DNA of 64,000 bases, taken from assembly GCA_965248155.1 (NCBI GenBank), contig CBDFIO010000001.1, positions 1,674,001 to 1,738,000 on the forward strand, given 5' to 3'. This document shows positions 25,627 to 35,138 of the stretch, piece by piece (positions within the stretch are counted from its first letter, which is position 1; every line of letters starts with the position of its first letter). A program made the position numbers and the translations under genes. The notes beneath the pieces are model-generated. The model saw only the letters and a list, made by a program, of their open reading frames with translations. It did no database searches and was not told where the DNA came from. The DNA is from RFSX01 sp965248155. Its GTDB lineage: Bacteria > Bacteroidota > Bacteroidia > Chitinophagales > Saprospiraceae.

Positions 25627-27341
25627 TTAGTCCACGATTTTTTTAATGTCAGCTAACTCTGATTCAACCGTAGATAATCTAATTTGTAATGCTTTAATTA
25701 TTTCTTGCTGATCCTGCATTCCCTTAATGAGTACAGGAATAAGATCGGAATAAAAAATACCCATACTTTCAGCGACGACTTCTTGTTTCTGGCCTGTTTC
25801 TTCATCAATTGCCCAATCTTTGTCAAGAACAACTTCATCAATTACTTCTTGAACTTCCTGCGCAATCAATCCTAATTTGGTTCCATATTCAGGTTGTGCA
25901 TTCCAATTAAAGGATACAGGTCGTAACTGCATAATATCATCTATCCCATATTGAATATCCTTTATGTTATTTTTATCTCGGCGATCAGATGTATTGATTG
26001 TACCATTAGTAGCATAAACTGTATTCCATCTAAAAGAAGAGGTACCCAGGTTTCTGTTGGCATTAGTGAGAGCAGCAAAGTGAGAATTAACTTGCATAAG
26101 AAAGCTTCCCCCATCAGAGAATTCCTCTAATGAACCCACTCTGATTTCGCCATTAGCAACATGTAATCTTGCACCAGGGAATGTTGTCCCAATACCGATA
26201 TTCCCATTTTTACGAACTGTCATAGCGTTTGCTCTTGTAGAAGGTCCTGCTCCAACCCCAATTTCAAAAATTGGATCACTGGAAATCCAGGATGTTTTGC
26301 TTCCTCCACCCACATTGTATCTACCCACTGCCATCAAGCATAGGATTGAGCTCGAACAGCATTTCCAAGTGCAATTGAATAAATGGCTTGGGCCTCCGCA
26401 AAATAACCCGCTGCAAAAGAGTAATTTGCTTCGGCATCAGTTGAATAGCCTAATGCTGTTGACCCTAAGGCAAATGCATCAGTATTAAATCCCATGGCTG
26501 TAGAATACTGACCATCTGCATTTGTAAAAAATCCGGATGCAAAGGCATAACTATTAGTGGCCTCGGTATCACGTCCCATTGCAGTCGCTCCAAATCCCTG
26601 AGCTCGGGTATTGAGACCAGAAGCAAATGAATAAAGTCCAATGCTGTCTCTGTTCCAATAGGTTGAAGCAGCTCCTGTAGCTACAGAACCCACTCTGAAA
26701 GCATGAAGATCCGGTAAAAACATTAGCTTATCCCCATTGCCCAAAGTGTCTATACCAAATAAGACACGCCTTCCATTCCCAATGTGAAATGGAACTTTAG
26801 GAGATATTCCAACACCAATTCCTACTTCGCCATCTCCGGTTATTGTCATTACATCACCACCTACACCATTCCAGAAATTAAGTCGATTGTTTTTATGATT
26901 GGAGGCTATATAAGCGGCAATCGTCCAATAATTTGATCCATTGTTATTTTTCATATTAAGTCTCGCATAATCATTTCCATTTTCTCGTAAATAGATAGTT
27001 GGGTTTGTCAATGAGCTATTATGAACGACATGTAATTTACCATTGGGTGCGTTTGTACCAATACCTACACGTCCTCCATTAAATGATATTCCTGATGCTA
27101 TTTGAGTCCAAAGCGACGGACCAGTATAATCCAGCCAAACAGATCCATCATAGGTATTTAATTTGTTTGTAGATGTGTTATAGATAACTTGGCCCTGAAC
27201 AGCAGGTAGAGTATTACGTTGAGCAGTTGACAATCGAGGAAATATTATTCCTTCTCCAGACATTTCAGCGTCTGATTGTGAAAATAGGTTCGTTGTGGAC
27301 AAATTGAATCCAATCAATAATAAAAGAGTGTATTTCATCAT
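25627..27341 (-). pseudogene. Trimeric YadA-head / peptidase S74 (intramolecular chaperone) surface protein, frameshifted
   Basis: Two overlapping frames make one protein. Part 1 (27341-26334) has a signal peptide, tail-fibre-like segments (GVGIGTNAPNGKLHVVH) and Hep/Hag YadA-head repeats (YSTAMGFNTDAFALGSTALG and others) and stops at a TGA. Part 2 (26336-25627) continues the same repeat in another frame (MAVGRYNVGGGS) and ends in a peptidase S74 domain (TSDRRDKNNIKDIQYGI, with the Ser and Lys expected for self-cleavage) and a coiled coil. One missing base near 26336 restores a single protein of about 571 residues. Alternatives are a sequencing error or a switchable gene. Confidence 0.78.
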
Positions 27342-27546
27342 TTTTGATGTTTGGTTAATTAAGGTTGGGCTTAACTCATTGAAAAAGAGTCTATTAAATT
27401 ATGAAAATAAGGCCTCAATTCCAATAATTCTTTATGATTTAGTATCCGGTAGGAATTAATGAGTGAAATGACAAATGCCAATCAAAAATCGATTTTATGG
27501 CCGGAATACAATTAAATAAAAAAGTACGCGGCAACAGCAATAAAAA

Positions 27547-28275
27547 TTAGGATACTTTTTCTTTATACTTTCTTAGACGCATCTGAATAACACCGAATAT
27601 CGCTTCTTTGATAATACTTGAATTCATTTTTGATGTTCCAAGTACTCTGTCGATAAAAGTTATAGGGACTTCCTTGATTTTATATCCAAGGGAATGACAG
27701 TAATATTTCATCTCAATTTGAAAGGCATATCCTATAAATCGAATTATATCCAGGTCCATTTTCTCTAGAACTTCTCTTTTATACATTACAAATCCTGCTG
27801 TAGCATCTTTGACTGGCATCCAGGTTATCAATCTGGTATACATAGACGCACCATAAGATAATATAAGTCTATGAAGCCCCCAACCCTTAAAACCTCCACC
27901 TTTCATATAACGTGATCCAACTGACATACCGATTCCTTCGCCGTTACAAGCGTCCCATAATCTAATGATATCATTGGGATTATGGCTAAAATCAGCATCC
28001 ATTTCCATTATATAGTCGAAATCCTTATCAAGTGCATGTTTGAATCCGACAATGTATGCGGTTCCGAGACCTAATTTGCCTTCACGTTCCAAGAGATCTA
28101 ATCGACCCTGATAACACAATATGAGTTCTTTTACCTTTGAACCCGTTCCATCAGGTGAACCATCATCTACAATAAGTATGTGATAATCATTTGAAATCGC
28201 TAATACAGTAGAAATGATAGCTTCTATATTTTCAATTTCATTATAAGTGGGGATTATAATCAGCAGTTTAGACAA
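27547..28275 (-). CDS. Family 2 glycosyltransferase, polyprenol-phosphate sugar (dolichol-phosphate mannose-like) synthase
   Basis: A GT2 enzyme of the DPM1 type, which moves a sugar from a nucleotide donor to polyprenyl phosphate. It shows LLIIIPTYNEIENIE, ILIVDDGSPDGTG, the metal-binding MEMDADFSHNP (DxD-like), VGSRYMKGGG and DATAGFVMYKREVLE. 242 residues with no C-terminal membrane domain, so it is soluble or peripheral. A TTG at 28275 is the apparent start (MSKLLIIIPTYNE), as no ATG fits. The product could feed cell-envelope glycans or protein glycosylation; nothing nearby fixes this. Confidence 0.88.
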   Translation of the reverse strand: MSKLLIIIPTYNEIENIEAIISTVLAISNDYHILIVDDGSPDGTGSKVKELILCYQGRLDLLEREGKLGLGTAYIVGFKHALDKDFDYIMEMDADFSHNPNDIIRLWDACNGEGIGMSVGSRYMKGGGFKGWGLHRLILSYGASMYTRLITWMPVKDATAGFVMYKREVLEKMDLDIIRFIGYAFQIEMKYYCHSLGYKIKEVPITFIDRVLGTSKMNSSIIKEAIFGVIQMRLRKYKEKVS

Positions 28276-28343
28276 AAAGTAACTTTATATAAATGAACAA
28301 TTAAAATGAAAAAGTAAAGAACTGGAAAAAATTTGAATTTTTT

Positions 28344-30725
28344 CTACTCGTTTATGATCTCAATAATCTTGTCGGCAATATCTTCTACCTGTGGTTTGGT
28401 AAAATAATCACCATCGCTTCCAAAAGGTGTTCTGTGATCATTGGAAGTTAAAGTATGAGGTTTTGCATCTAAATGATAATATCCACCCTGCTCGTCAAGC
28501 ACCTTTTGCATCATAAATGCTGTACTTCCGCCGGGGACATCTTCATCCAGGAATAAGATTCGATTTGTCTTTTTAAGCGATTCTGATATCCGGTGTTCAA
28601 GATCAAATGGTATTAAGGTTTGTACATCGATTAACTCAACAGAAAAATCCATTGGTGACAGAAGATCAATAGCTTCTTCAGCCAGTCTAACATTCACTCC
28701 ATAGCTTACAATCGTCAAATCATTGCCTTCACGAATGACTTCAGGTACACCTAAGGGTACTGTATATTCTCCAATATTATCCGGTTGAATTTCTTTCCTT
28801 CTGTAGGCATTCAGGACTTCAATAACAACAGCAGGATCTGTTGATTTCAATAAGGTATTATACATTCCAGCAGCCTGGACAAAATTTCTCGGAACACAAA
28901 TGTACATGCCTTTCAAGCTGTTGATCATCATCCCTAAAGGGGAGCCGGCATGCCAGATTCCTTCAAGCCTATGCCCTCGGGTTCTAATTATTGCCGGTGC
29001 CATCTGAAGATTATTCGATCTGTACCGCAGGGTTGCAAGATCATCGCTCATCGCCGGAAGTCCATAGATTAAGTAATCCAGATATTGTATTTCTGCAATA
29101 GGTCTTAATCCACGCATACTAAGGCCAATCGCCTGACCTACAATACTCCATTCCCGAATTCCAGTATCAAAAATCCTTTCTTCACCGAATTTTTCTTGAA
29201 GTCCGGCAAATCCTTGATTCACATCTCCTATATTTCCGACATCTTCTCCAAATGCAAGCGCATTAGGATACTTTTCAAAAGTTTTATCAAAAAATGTATT
29301 AATTATTTCATAACCATTTTTTACTTCAGAGTTTTCAGAATAAACTTGTGGAACAATAGGAATATTGATGGCTGAACTTTCAGCTTGACTATACAAATGC
29401 GAATGATAATTTACATCAGCATTACTCATAGTTAATTGGATGTAATCTGAAAGTGTAACAGGTATTTCCAGGTTCCTGGTCCTAAAGTTATGGGCCAGGT
29501 TTCTGACACAAGACAGCACTTCTCCTCTAGTCGGTTCACGATTTTCATTCAGGCTATTTATTAAAGACGCTGAATATTCATCTAGCGGCAATTGCGTACA
29601 TATTTCCAGTATCTTCTTTTTGTCCTCAAGAATGGTCTTTTGAAATGCTTCCCAGGCATTTTTCTTAGCCTTTTTTACATGTTCTTTAGCATTACTCCTC
29701 AATTGATCTAATGTCTCTTGATCACAAAAGCCCATTTTCAGAATCCATTCTCCCATTTTCAGGATACCATCAGTTTCAACTTCCCACAGCAATCTCTCTT
29801 TGGATTTATATCTCTCATGTGACCCTGAAGTAGAATGACCTTGGGGTTGCGTACATTCCTGGACGTGTATTAATACAGTACGATGTTCCTTTCGAATGAG
29901 TTCTGTTGCTCTGTCATAGACATTAATTAAAGCAGGATAATCCCACGCTTTAACCGTATACATAAGAATTCCGTCTCCATTTTCATCTAACAAGAATCCT
30001 TCAGTCGCTTTTGATATGCTTCCTTTTGTTGTTTGCAATTCAACAGGGACAGAAATTCCGTATCCATCATCCCAAACCAAAATAGCCAGGGGAACTCGCG
30101 CTACTGAAGCTGCATTGAGGGTCTCCCAAAATATACCTTCAGATGTACTTGCATCACCTATAGTACAAAATGTAATCTCATTTCCTTTGTTAGAAAATAT
30201 TTTATCCGGATCGAGTTTATTGACTTGACGATATACTTTTGAAGCTGTAGCAAGTCCAAGCGCCCTTGACATTTGACCTCCAGTACTTGATATATCAGCA
30301 GAAACATTGTATTGGTCCGTGTGCTTTAACCAATTATCATTTTCATCTTTAGTAGGTGTCGCGTAATGACTATTCATTTGTCTGCCACCTGAAAAAGGGT
30401 CGTTATTAGGATCTGCATATAATTGAGCAAAATATTGCTCAACATTACAAATATTGAGCGCAAACATTAGTGTTTGATCCCTATAATATCCTGATCTAAA
30501 ATCTCCTTTTTTAAAAAAATGTGAAAGCGCAACCTGTGGAATTTCCTTGCCATCTCCTAAAATGCCAAATTTAGCTTTTCCAGTAAGCACCTCTCTTCTT
30601 CCCATTAGACTGGCTTCGCGGCTTAAACAAGCGATCCAGTAATCATTCAATACGTTCTTCTGGTAATCACTTTCTTGGCTCGAGATTTGCTTATCTTTTA
30701 ACTGAAATTCTGGATAATCTATCAT
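28344..30725 (-). CDS. 2-oxo-acid dehydrogenase E1, fused alpha and beta subunits
   Basis: A thiamine diphosphate enzyme that decarboxylates a 2-oxo acid and acylates the lipoyl E2. Residues about 20-400 are the alpha part, with the TPP/Mg motif GDASTSEG followed by WDDGYGIS. Residues about 455-793 are the beta part (NALAFGEDVGNIGDVNQGF, FDTGIREWSIVGQAIGLSMRG, FLDEDVPGGSTAFM). The alpha-beta fusion in one 793-residue chain is common in this phylum; branched-chain or pyruvate substrates are both possible. No E2 or E3 gene is in the window. A good -7 element lies 38-45 nt upstream. Confidence 0.9.
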   Translation of the reverse strand: MIDYPEFQLKDKQISSQESDYQKNVLNDYWIACLSREASLMGRREVLTGKAKFGILGDGKEIPQVALSHFFKKGDFRSGYYRDQTLMFALNICNVEQYFAQLYADPNNDPFSGGRQMNSHYATPTKDENDNWLKHTDQYNVSADISSTGGQMSRALGLATASKVYRQVNKLDPDKIFSNKGNEITFCTIGDASTSEGIFWETLNAASVARVPLAILVWDDGYGISVPVELQTTKGSISKATEGFLLDENGDGILMYTVKAWDYPALINVYDRATELIRKEHRTVLIHVQECTQPQGHSTSGSHERYKSKERLLWEVETDGILKMGEWILKMGFCDQETLDQLRSNAKEHVKKAKKNAWEAFQKTILEDKKKILEICTQLPLDEYSASLINSLNENREPTRGEVLSCVRNLAHNFRTRNLEIPVTLSDYIQLTMSNADVNYHSHLYSQAESSAINIPIVPQVYSENSEVKNGYEIINTFFDKTFEKYPNALAFGEDVGNIGDVNQGFAGLQEKFGEERIFDTGIREWSIVGQAIGLSMRGLRPIAEIQYLDYLIYGLPAMSDDLATLRYRSNNLQMAPAIIRTRGHRLEGIWHAGSPLGMMINSLKGMYICVPRNFVQAAGMYNTLLKSTDPAVVIEVLNAYRRKEIQPDNIGEYTVPLGVPEVIREGNDLTIVSYGVNVRLAEEAIDLLSPMDFSVELIDVQTLIPFDLEHRISESLKKTNRILFLDEDVPGGSTAFMMQKVLDEQGGYYHLDAKPHTLTSNDHRTPFGSDGDYFTKPQVEDIADKIIEIINE

Positions 30726-30762
30726 TCAACAGGCTCGTATTTGGATTTGACAAAAGTCTGAG

Positions 30763-30770
30763 CAAAGATA
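30763..30770 (-). promoter_or_regulatory. -7 promoter element of the E1 dehydrogenase gene
   Basis: Minus-strand TATCTTTG followed by C matches TAnnTTTG exactly and lies about 40 nt upstream of the ATG at 30725. No TTTG is found at the usual -33 distance. Confidence 0.6.
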
Positions 30771-30887
30771 TGATAATTTAGCGTTTCGAATATTTAAACA
30801 AATAGTGAGATACCAACATTCCTATAACAAGGCTAAATTTAACGTCTCATTAAACTTTTGTTTGTTTACTATTCGTCAATTTAATAT

Positions 30888-30895
30888 TACTTTTG
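30888..30895 (+). promoter_or_regulatory. -7 promoter element of the DUF1573 gene
   Basis: TACTTTTG matches the TAnnTTTG consensus; a TTTG at 30861-30864 lies 23 nt upstream, slightly wide for the -33 box. The ATG at 30918 is 22 nt downstream. Confidence 0.65.
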
Positions 30896-30917
30896 TAAAA
30901 CAATTAAATTAAAAAGC

Positions 30918-31400
30918 ATGTCGAAATATACTCTATCATTATTGATTTTCATGTTTGCTTCATTAGCATTAACAGCGCAAATCGAACCGACTCCAATAGT
31001 ACATCCTGATGAACCTAAAGAGATTAATCTTGACGGACCAATTATGGAATTGGAATCAACTGTCCTTGATTATGGTACAATAAATAAAAATTCCGAGCCC
31101 CTAAGAACCCTTTCATTCACGAATGTTGGCAAAGAGCCTCTAATTATTAAGAATGCAAAAGGGAGTTGTGGTTGTACTGTACCGACATGGCCAAAAGAGC
31201 CAATTATGCCGGGAGAAAGTTCTGTGCTAGAAGTTCGATATACCACAAACAGGTTGGGTAAAATAAATAAAACTATAAAGATCACTACTAATGAAGGTTC
31301 TAATCCACATGTAATAAAAGTGGTTGGAAATATACTAGACGTTGAAGAAGAAGAAAGTGTTCCAAAAACAGAACCTAGTATGTTAAGTGGAGGAAACTAG
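30918..31400 (+). CDS. Exported DUF1573 protein
   Basis: 160 residues with a Sec signal peptide (LLIFMFASLALTAQ). The mature part is an Ig-like DUF1573 domain: LDYGTINKNSEPLRTLSFTNVGKEPLIIKNAKGSCGCTVP, with the conserved GSCGCT cysteines, then MPGESSVLEVRYTTNRLGKINKTI. These are ASPM/SPD-2/Hydin-like beta-sandwiches abundant in Bacteroidota envelopes; the function is unknown. It has its own promoter and terminator, so it is monocistronic. Confidence 0.85.
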   Translation: MSKYTLSLLIFMFASLALTAQIEPTPIVHPDEPKEINLDGPIMELESTVLDYGTINKNSEPLRTLSFTNVGKEPLIIKNAKGSCGCTVPTWPKEPIMPGESSVLEVRYTTNRLGKINKTIKITTNEGSNPHVIKVVGNILDVEEEESVPKTEPSMLSGGN

Positions 31401-31427
31401 AAGAAAAACATATACAAAATTGTATAA

Positions 31428-31461
31428 AATACCCTCATGAAATCTTGAGGGTATTTTTTTT
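31428..31461 (+). terminator. Rho-independent terminator of the DUF1573 gene
   Basis: AATACCCTCA (31428-31437) pairs perfectly with TGAGGGTATT (31446-31455), 8-nt loop, followed by a run of T to 31461. Confidence 0.9.
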
Positions 31462-31507
31462 ATTCATCTTTTATTGATCAATTTTGTTGTTCTATTAAAA
31501 AGACACC

Positions 31508-32269
31508 ATGATTGTAGTGCTTTCACCTTCCAAAAGATTAAATTATGACCCTGTAGAGATTGCCTCGGAAGGCATTCCACTATTCACCAATAAAGCAAAG
31601 CAACTAATAGGAATCTTAAAGAAAAAATCCAGATCCGATATCCAATCTCTGATGAATATCAATGAGGATCTTTCAGATTTGAATTACAAGAGATACCGAG
31701 CTTTTACAAAAGAATATACCTCAGAAAATTCCAAACCAGCAATTCTTGCATTTACCGGCGATGTCTATCTTGGCTTAGAAGCAAAAAACTTTTCGTCGGC
31801 TGAAATGGAATTCGCTCAAAATCATATTCGTATTCTATCAGGATTTTATGGTCTGCTAAAACCTCTTGATTCTATGCAGGCCTATCGATTAGAAATGGGT
31901 ACGAATTTGGAAAATAGAAGAGGAAAAAATTTGTATGAATTTTGGGGAAACGAAATAACCAAGGAACTCAATAAAGAACTGGCTCAACAAGAAGATCCAG
32001 TATTAATCAATCTGGCTTCGAAAGAATATTTTGCTTCCGTCAACACAAAAAAGATAAAAGGCACAATAATCAATATCCACTTTAAAGAATATCGAAATGG
32101 CCAATTGAAGTTTTTATCCTTTAACGCAAAGAAAGCAAGAGGATTTATGTCAAAATATATCGTGAATAATTCTATTACTCAACGTGAGGGACTCAAAGGA
32201 TTCAATTATGAAAACTATTATTTTGCAGAAGAACTTTCCTCTGATATTGATTACACATTTGTAAGATGA
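31508..32269 (+). CDS. yaaA: YaaA family (DUF328) peroxide-stress protein
   Basis: 253 residues, matching YaaA along its length: MIVVLSPSKRLNYDP, ILAFTGDVYLGLEA, HIRILSGFYGLLKPLDSMQAYRLEMGT, FWG, VLINLASKEYFASVN and the ending ARGFMSKYIV...GFNYENYYF. In E. coli the protein lowers free iron and DNA damage under peroxide stress; it binds DNA. Its stop overlaps the start of the penicillin acylase gene, so the two are translationally coupled. Confidence 0.93.
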   Translation: MIVVLSPSKRLNYDPVEIASEGIPLFTNKAKQLIGILKKKSRSDIQSLMNINEDLSDLNYKRYRAFTKEYTSENSKPAILAFTGDVYLGLEAKNFSSAEMEFAQNHIRILSGFYGLLKPLDSMQAYRLEMGTNLENRRGKNLYEFWGNEITKELNKELAQQEDPVLINLASKEYFASVNTKKIKGTIINIHFKEYRNGQLKFLSFNAKKARGFMSKYIVNNSITQREGLKGFNYENYYFAEELSSDIDYTFVR

Positions 32270-34662
32270 TGAACTACATTAAACTACTTGCTTGGTTAAT
32301 TATTTCGAGCCTATTCGGATATTTAATGCATTCAGGTTTTGCAGTCGGCGACAAAGATATACCCGGACTAGGTGCTTTGCTTAATCCAAATTCAGGAGTT
32401 TGGAAAAATGCTGAAAATGCCAGTAGAACAAAAGACTTAGAACTTAAGTCTACCCTGCTTAACGACCAAGTTGAAATTATCTATGATAAAAGATTAGTGC
32501 CTCATATTTATGCTCAGAATATTCAAGACGCCCTCTTTGCTCAGGGATATTTAGAAGCATCAAATCGACTTTGGCAAATGGATTTCTTATCTCGTGAGGC
32601 AGCAGGAAGATTATCAGAAATTATTGGAGAGAAGACAATCCGATATGACATTAGGCGTAGAAAGCAAGGACTATTATATGGTGCCGAACTCGCTGTAAAA
32701 AATTGGAAGCAAAACAAAGAAGGCAGTACATATTTAGATAATTACATAGCCGGGGTCAATTATTATATTGACAAACTAAAAAACAAGGATTATCCTGTCG
32801 AATTTAAATTACTTTCTTATGAACCTGAAGAATGGACAGCAATTCATTCTGCATTGATATTGAAGACTATGAGTTCAACACTCGCTTCCTACAATGAAGA
32901 TATACGCGCCACAAACACGATGCTTGAAATTGGCATTGATTCGTTTCTAAATTTATTCCCCGTCCATGATCCCAATCAGTCCCCGGTTATTCCGTCGGAT
33001 GAATATCAAACCGACTTAAATAAGTATCGAGATTCCAGTGGCAAAAAAATATATACAGGCGAAAAATTATCTGACTTGACTTTGTACAAAGGAATAACAG
33101 GAGTAGGTAGTAATAATTGGGCGATAAATGCGAAAAAAGCATTAAATGAGAATCCTATTTTATGCAATGATCCTCATTTAAATCTTACACTTCCTTCCAT
33201 CTGGTATGAACTACACATCGTTACTCCGGAGATAAATACTTATGGTGTTAGTATTCCGGGAATGCCTGGTGTGATGATTGGAATGAATGAGGATATTGCC
33301 TGGGGAAATACTAACGTAGGGCATGATTTTGTCGATTACTATACCATCAATTGGACAGATCAAAACAAATCAAAATACACAATCGATGGAAAAGAAAAAG
33401 AAGTTGATGTTAGAAATGAAGAAATAAAAGTCAGAGGTGCAGATAATATCAACTTTGATCTAAAAGTCACAGATTTTGGCCTCCTATATGCAGAATCAGA
33501 AGATAATTATTCTCCTGATATTGCTAGGGATTGGATAGCGTACAGAGAGCACAATCAAGATGAGACAAGTGTATTCGTAAATATAATGCAAAGCAAAAAT
33601 TACAGTGAGTATAAAAAAGCCAGTGATGCGTTTTTTGCACCAGCTCAGAATTTTTTATTTGCCTCAAAAAAAGATACTATAGCCTTGAGAGTTAATGGAA
33701 ATCTTCCATTAAAGTATAATCATGAAGGTCGATTTGTAAAGGAAGGCAATTCTTCAGATGATAAATGGAATAATTTTATTCCTCGTGCCGAAAATCCTGA
33801 AGCTATAAATCCGGAACAAGGATTCGTATCATCAGCAAATCAGGAATCCACTTCTTCTTCTTATCCCTACTATTATAATGGGAGCTTTGAAGAATACCGT
33901 GGAAAAAGAGTCAATCAACTGTTACAAGGAAAAGAGAACTTGAGTATTGATGACATGAAGTCAATGCAGCAAGATGTCTACAGTCTAAAAGCCGAATATT
34001 TTCTTCCTGTTTTATTGCAAGGTGTACATGAGCATTCCTTCAAAAGTGAATTAGCCGATAAGATTTTAGATATGCTAAATGGCTGGAATTATCAATATAC
34101 CGAAGACAATGTTGCCGCAAAGTTTTTTGATGTATGGATTTCAAAATTCAGAACTGAGTTTTGGAAAGATTTTTTAAACAGAAAAAATATTGATGGTCTA
34201 TTGAAGCCTGAAGATTGGGTATTACTCAATTTAATTCAGGAGAATGCAGATTTGCTTGTATCTAACTCTATTTCAAGTTTTGAGGCTTTATGTATTGATT
34301 TTGAAGATAAAGATGTTGATATGGTGTGGAAGAAATATAGATCGAAGTCAATAAACCATCTTCTTAGCATTCCTTCATTCTCACATTCAAATCTGGAAGT
34401 TGGTGGATGTGGTGATGTGCTCAATGCTGTTAGTAGAGGCATTGGACCTTCATGGAGAATGATTGTTGAATTGGGGCCTAAAACTGAAGCTCTTGCAGTA
34501 TTTCCCGGTGGTCAATCTGGAAACCCGGCTAGCTTCCATTATGATGATTCATTAGATGAGTGGGTTAATGGAGAATACCATCAAATTGATATCTATAAAT
34601 CAAAAGAAGCATTAAAAAAAGAAGCCTTATTTTCAGTCCAGATTAAATCTTCCAACAAATGA
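32266..34662 (+). CDS. Penicillin acylase family Ntn-hydrolase
   Basis: A 798-residue secreted or membrane-anchored amidase precursor. It has an N-terminal signal/anchor helix (LLAWLIISSLFGYLMHSGF), an A-chain (VPHIYAQNIQDALFAQGYLEA, LWQMDFLSREAAGRLSEIIG), the autocleavage point before S282 in GVGSNNWAINAK, and a B-chain (CNDPHLNLTLPSIWYELHI, GVSIPGMPGVMIGMNEDIAWG). The new N-terminal Ser is the nucleophile. The natural substrate may be an acyl-homoserine lactone, an N-acyl amide or another amide; sequence does not tell. Coupled to yaaA (ATGA overlap) and to the small membrane protein behind it. Confidence 0.92.
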   Translation: MMNYIKLLAWLIISSLFGYLMHSGFAVGDKDIPGLGALLNPNSGVWKNAENASRTKDLELKSTLLNDQVEIIYDKRLVPHIYAQNIQDALFAQGYLEASNRLWQMDFLSREAAGRLSEIIGEKTIRYDIRRRKQGLLYGAELAVKNWKQNKEGSTYLDNYIAGVNYYIDKLKNKDYPVEFKLLSYEPEEWTAIHSALILKTMSSTLASYNEDIRATNTMLEIGIDSFLNLFPVHDPNQSPVIPSDEYQTDLNKYRDSSGKKIYTGEKLSDLTLYKGITGVGSNNWAINAKKALNENPILCNDPHLNLTLPSIWYELHIVTPEINTYGVSIPGMPGVMIGMNEDIAWGNTNVGHDFVDYYTINWTDQNKSKYTIDGKEKEVDVRNEEIKVRGADNINFDLKVTDFGLLYAESEDNYSPDIARDWIAYREHNQDETSVFVNIMQSKNYSEYKKASDAFFAPAQNFLFASKKDTIALRVNGNLPLKYNHEGRFVKEGNSSDDKWNNFIPRAENPEAINPEQGFVSSANQESTSSSYPYYYNGSFEEYRGKRVNQLLQGKENLSIDDMKSMQQDVYSLKAEYFLPVLLQGVHEHSFKSELADKILDMLNGWNYQYTEDNVAAKFFDVWISKFRTEFWKDFLNRKNIDGLLKPEDWVLLNLIQENADLLVSNSISSFEALCIDFEDKDVDMVWKKYRSKSINHLLSIPSFSHSNLEVGGCGDVLNAVSRGIGPSWRMIVELGPKTEALAVFPGGQSGNPASFHYDDSLDEWVNGEYHQIDIYKSKEALKKEALFSVQIKSSNK

Positions 34663-35093
34663 AATATTTAAGATTGATCGCGCTGGTTGTGTTTTTTCAT
34701 ATTGTTATGAATATGTTCATGCCATGGTGGAATATTTTTTTCGCAGGTATTATTGCTGGATATTTTTCAAGACTATCTTCCAACAAAACTTTTATTACCG
34801 TTCTCGCTTCATTGAGCCTTTATTGGATATTTCTAATTTTTAAAATAGACAAGGGGAATGATTACATTCTTTCTTCTCGATTAGTAGAGATGTTCCAGAT
34901 ACCAAACAGATCTATCCTCTTGATAATTAATGGTTTCTTAGGCGGTCTGGCTGCTGCATTTGGATCTATGGTTGGATACTATATCCGGAAGATTGTAAAG
35001 CAAGGAAAATCTAAATCTAATTCTGAAGAACAAATGGATCTGGATGATTATAAAGAAACTCAACCGGAATGGCGTGATGCGGACCTAATGTAG
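34659..35093 (+). CDS. Small integral membrane protein of unknown function
   Basis: 144 residues with three to four hydrophobic helices (LIALVVFFHIVMNMFM, IFFAGIIAGYF, ITVLASLSLYWIFLIF, SILLIINGFLGGLAAAFGSMVGYYI) and a charged cytoplasmic tail. No family is recognised. Its ATG overlaps the stop of the acylase gene (ATGA), so it belongs to the yaaA-acylase unit and may assist or anchor the acylase; this is inference from context only. Confidence 0.75.
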   Translation: MKYLRLIALVVFFHIVMNMFMPWWNIFFAGIIAGYFSRLSSNKTFITVLASLSLYWIFLIFKIDKGNDYILSSRLVEMFQIPNRSILLIINGFLGGLAAAFGSMVGYYIRKIVKQGKSKSNSEEQMDLDDYKETQPEWRDADLM

Positions 35094-35138
35094 TGGCTGT
35101 ATGGATTCCCTTTTAGATTATCATATTAAATTTGAAGT

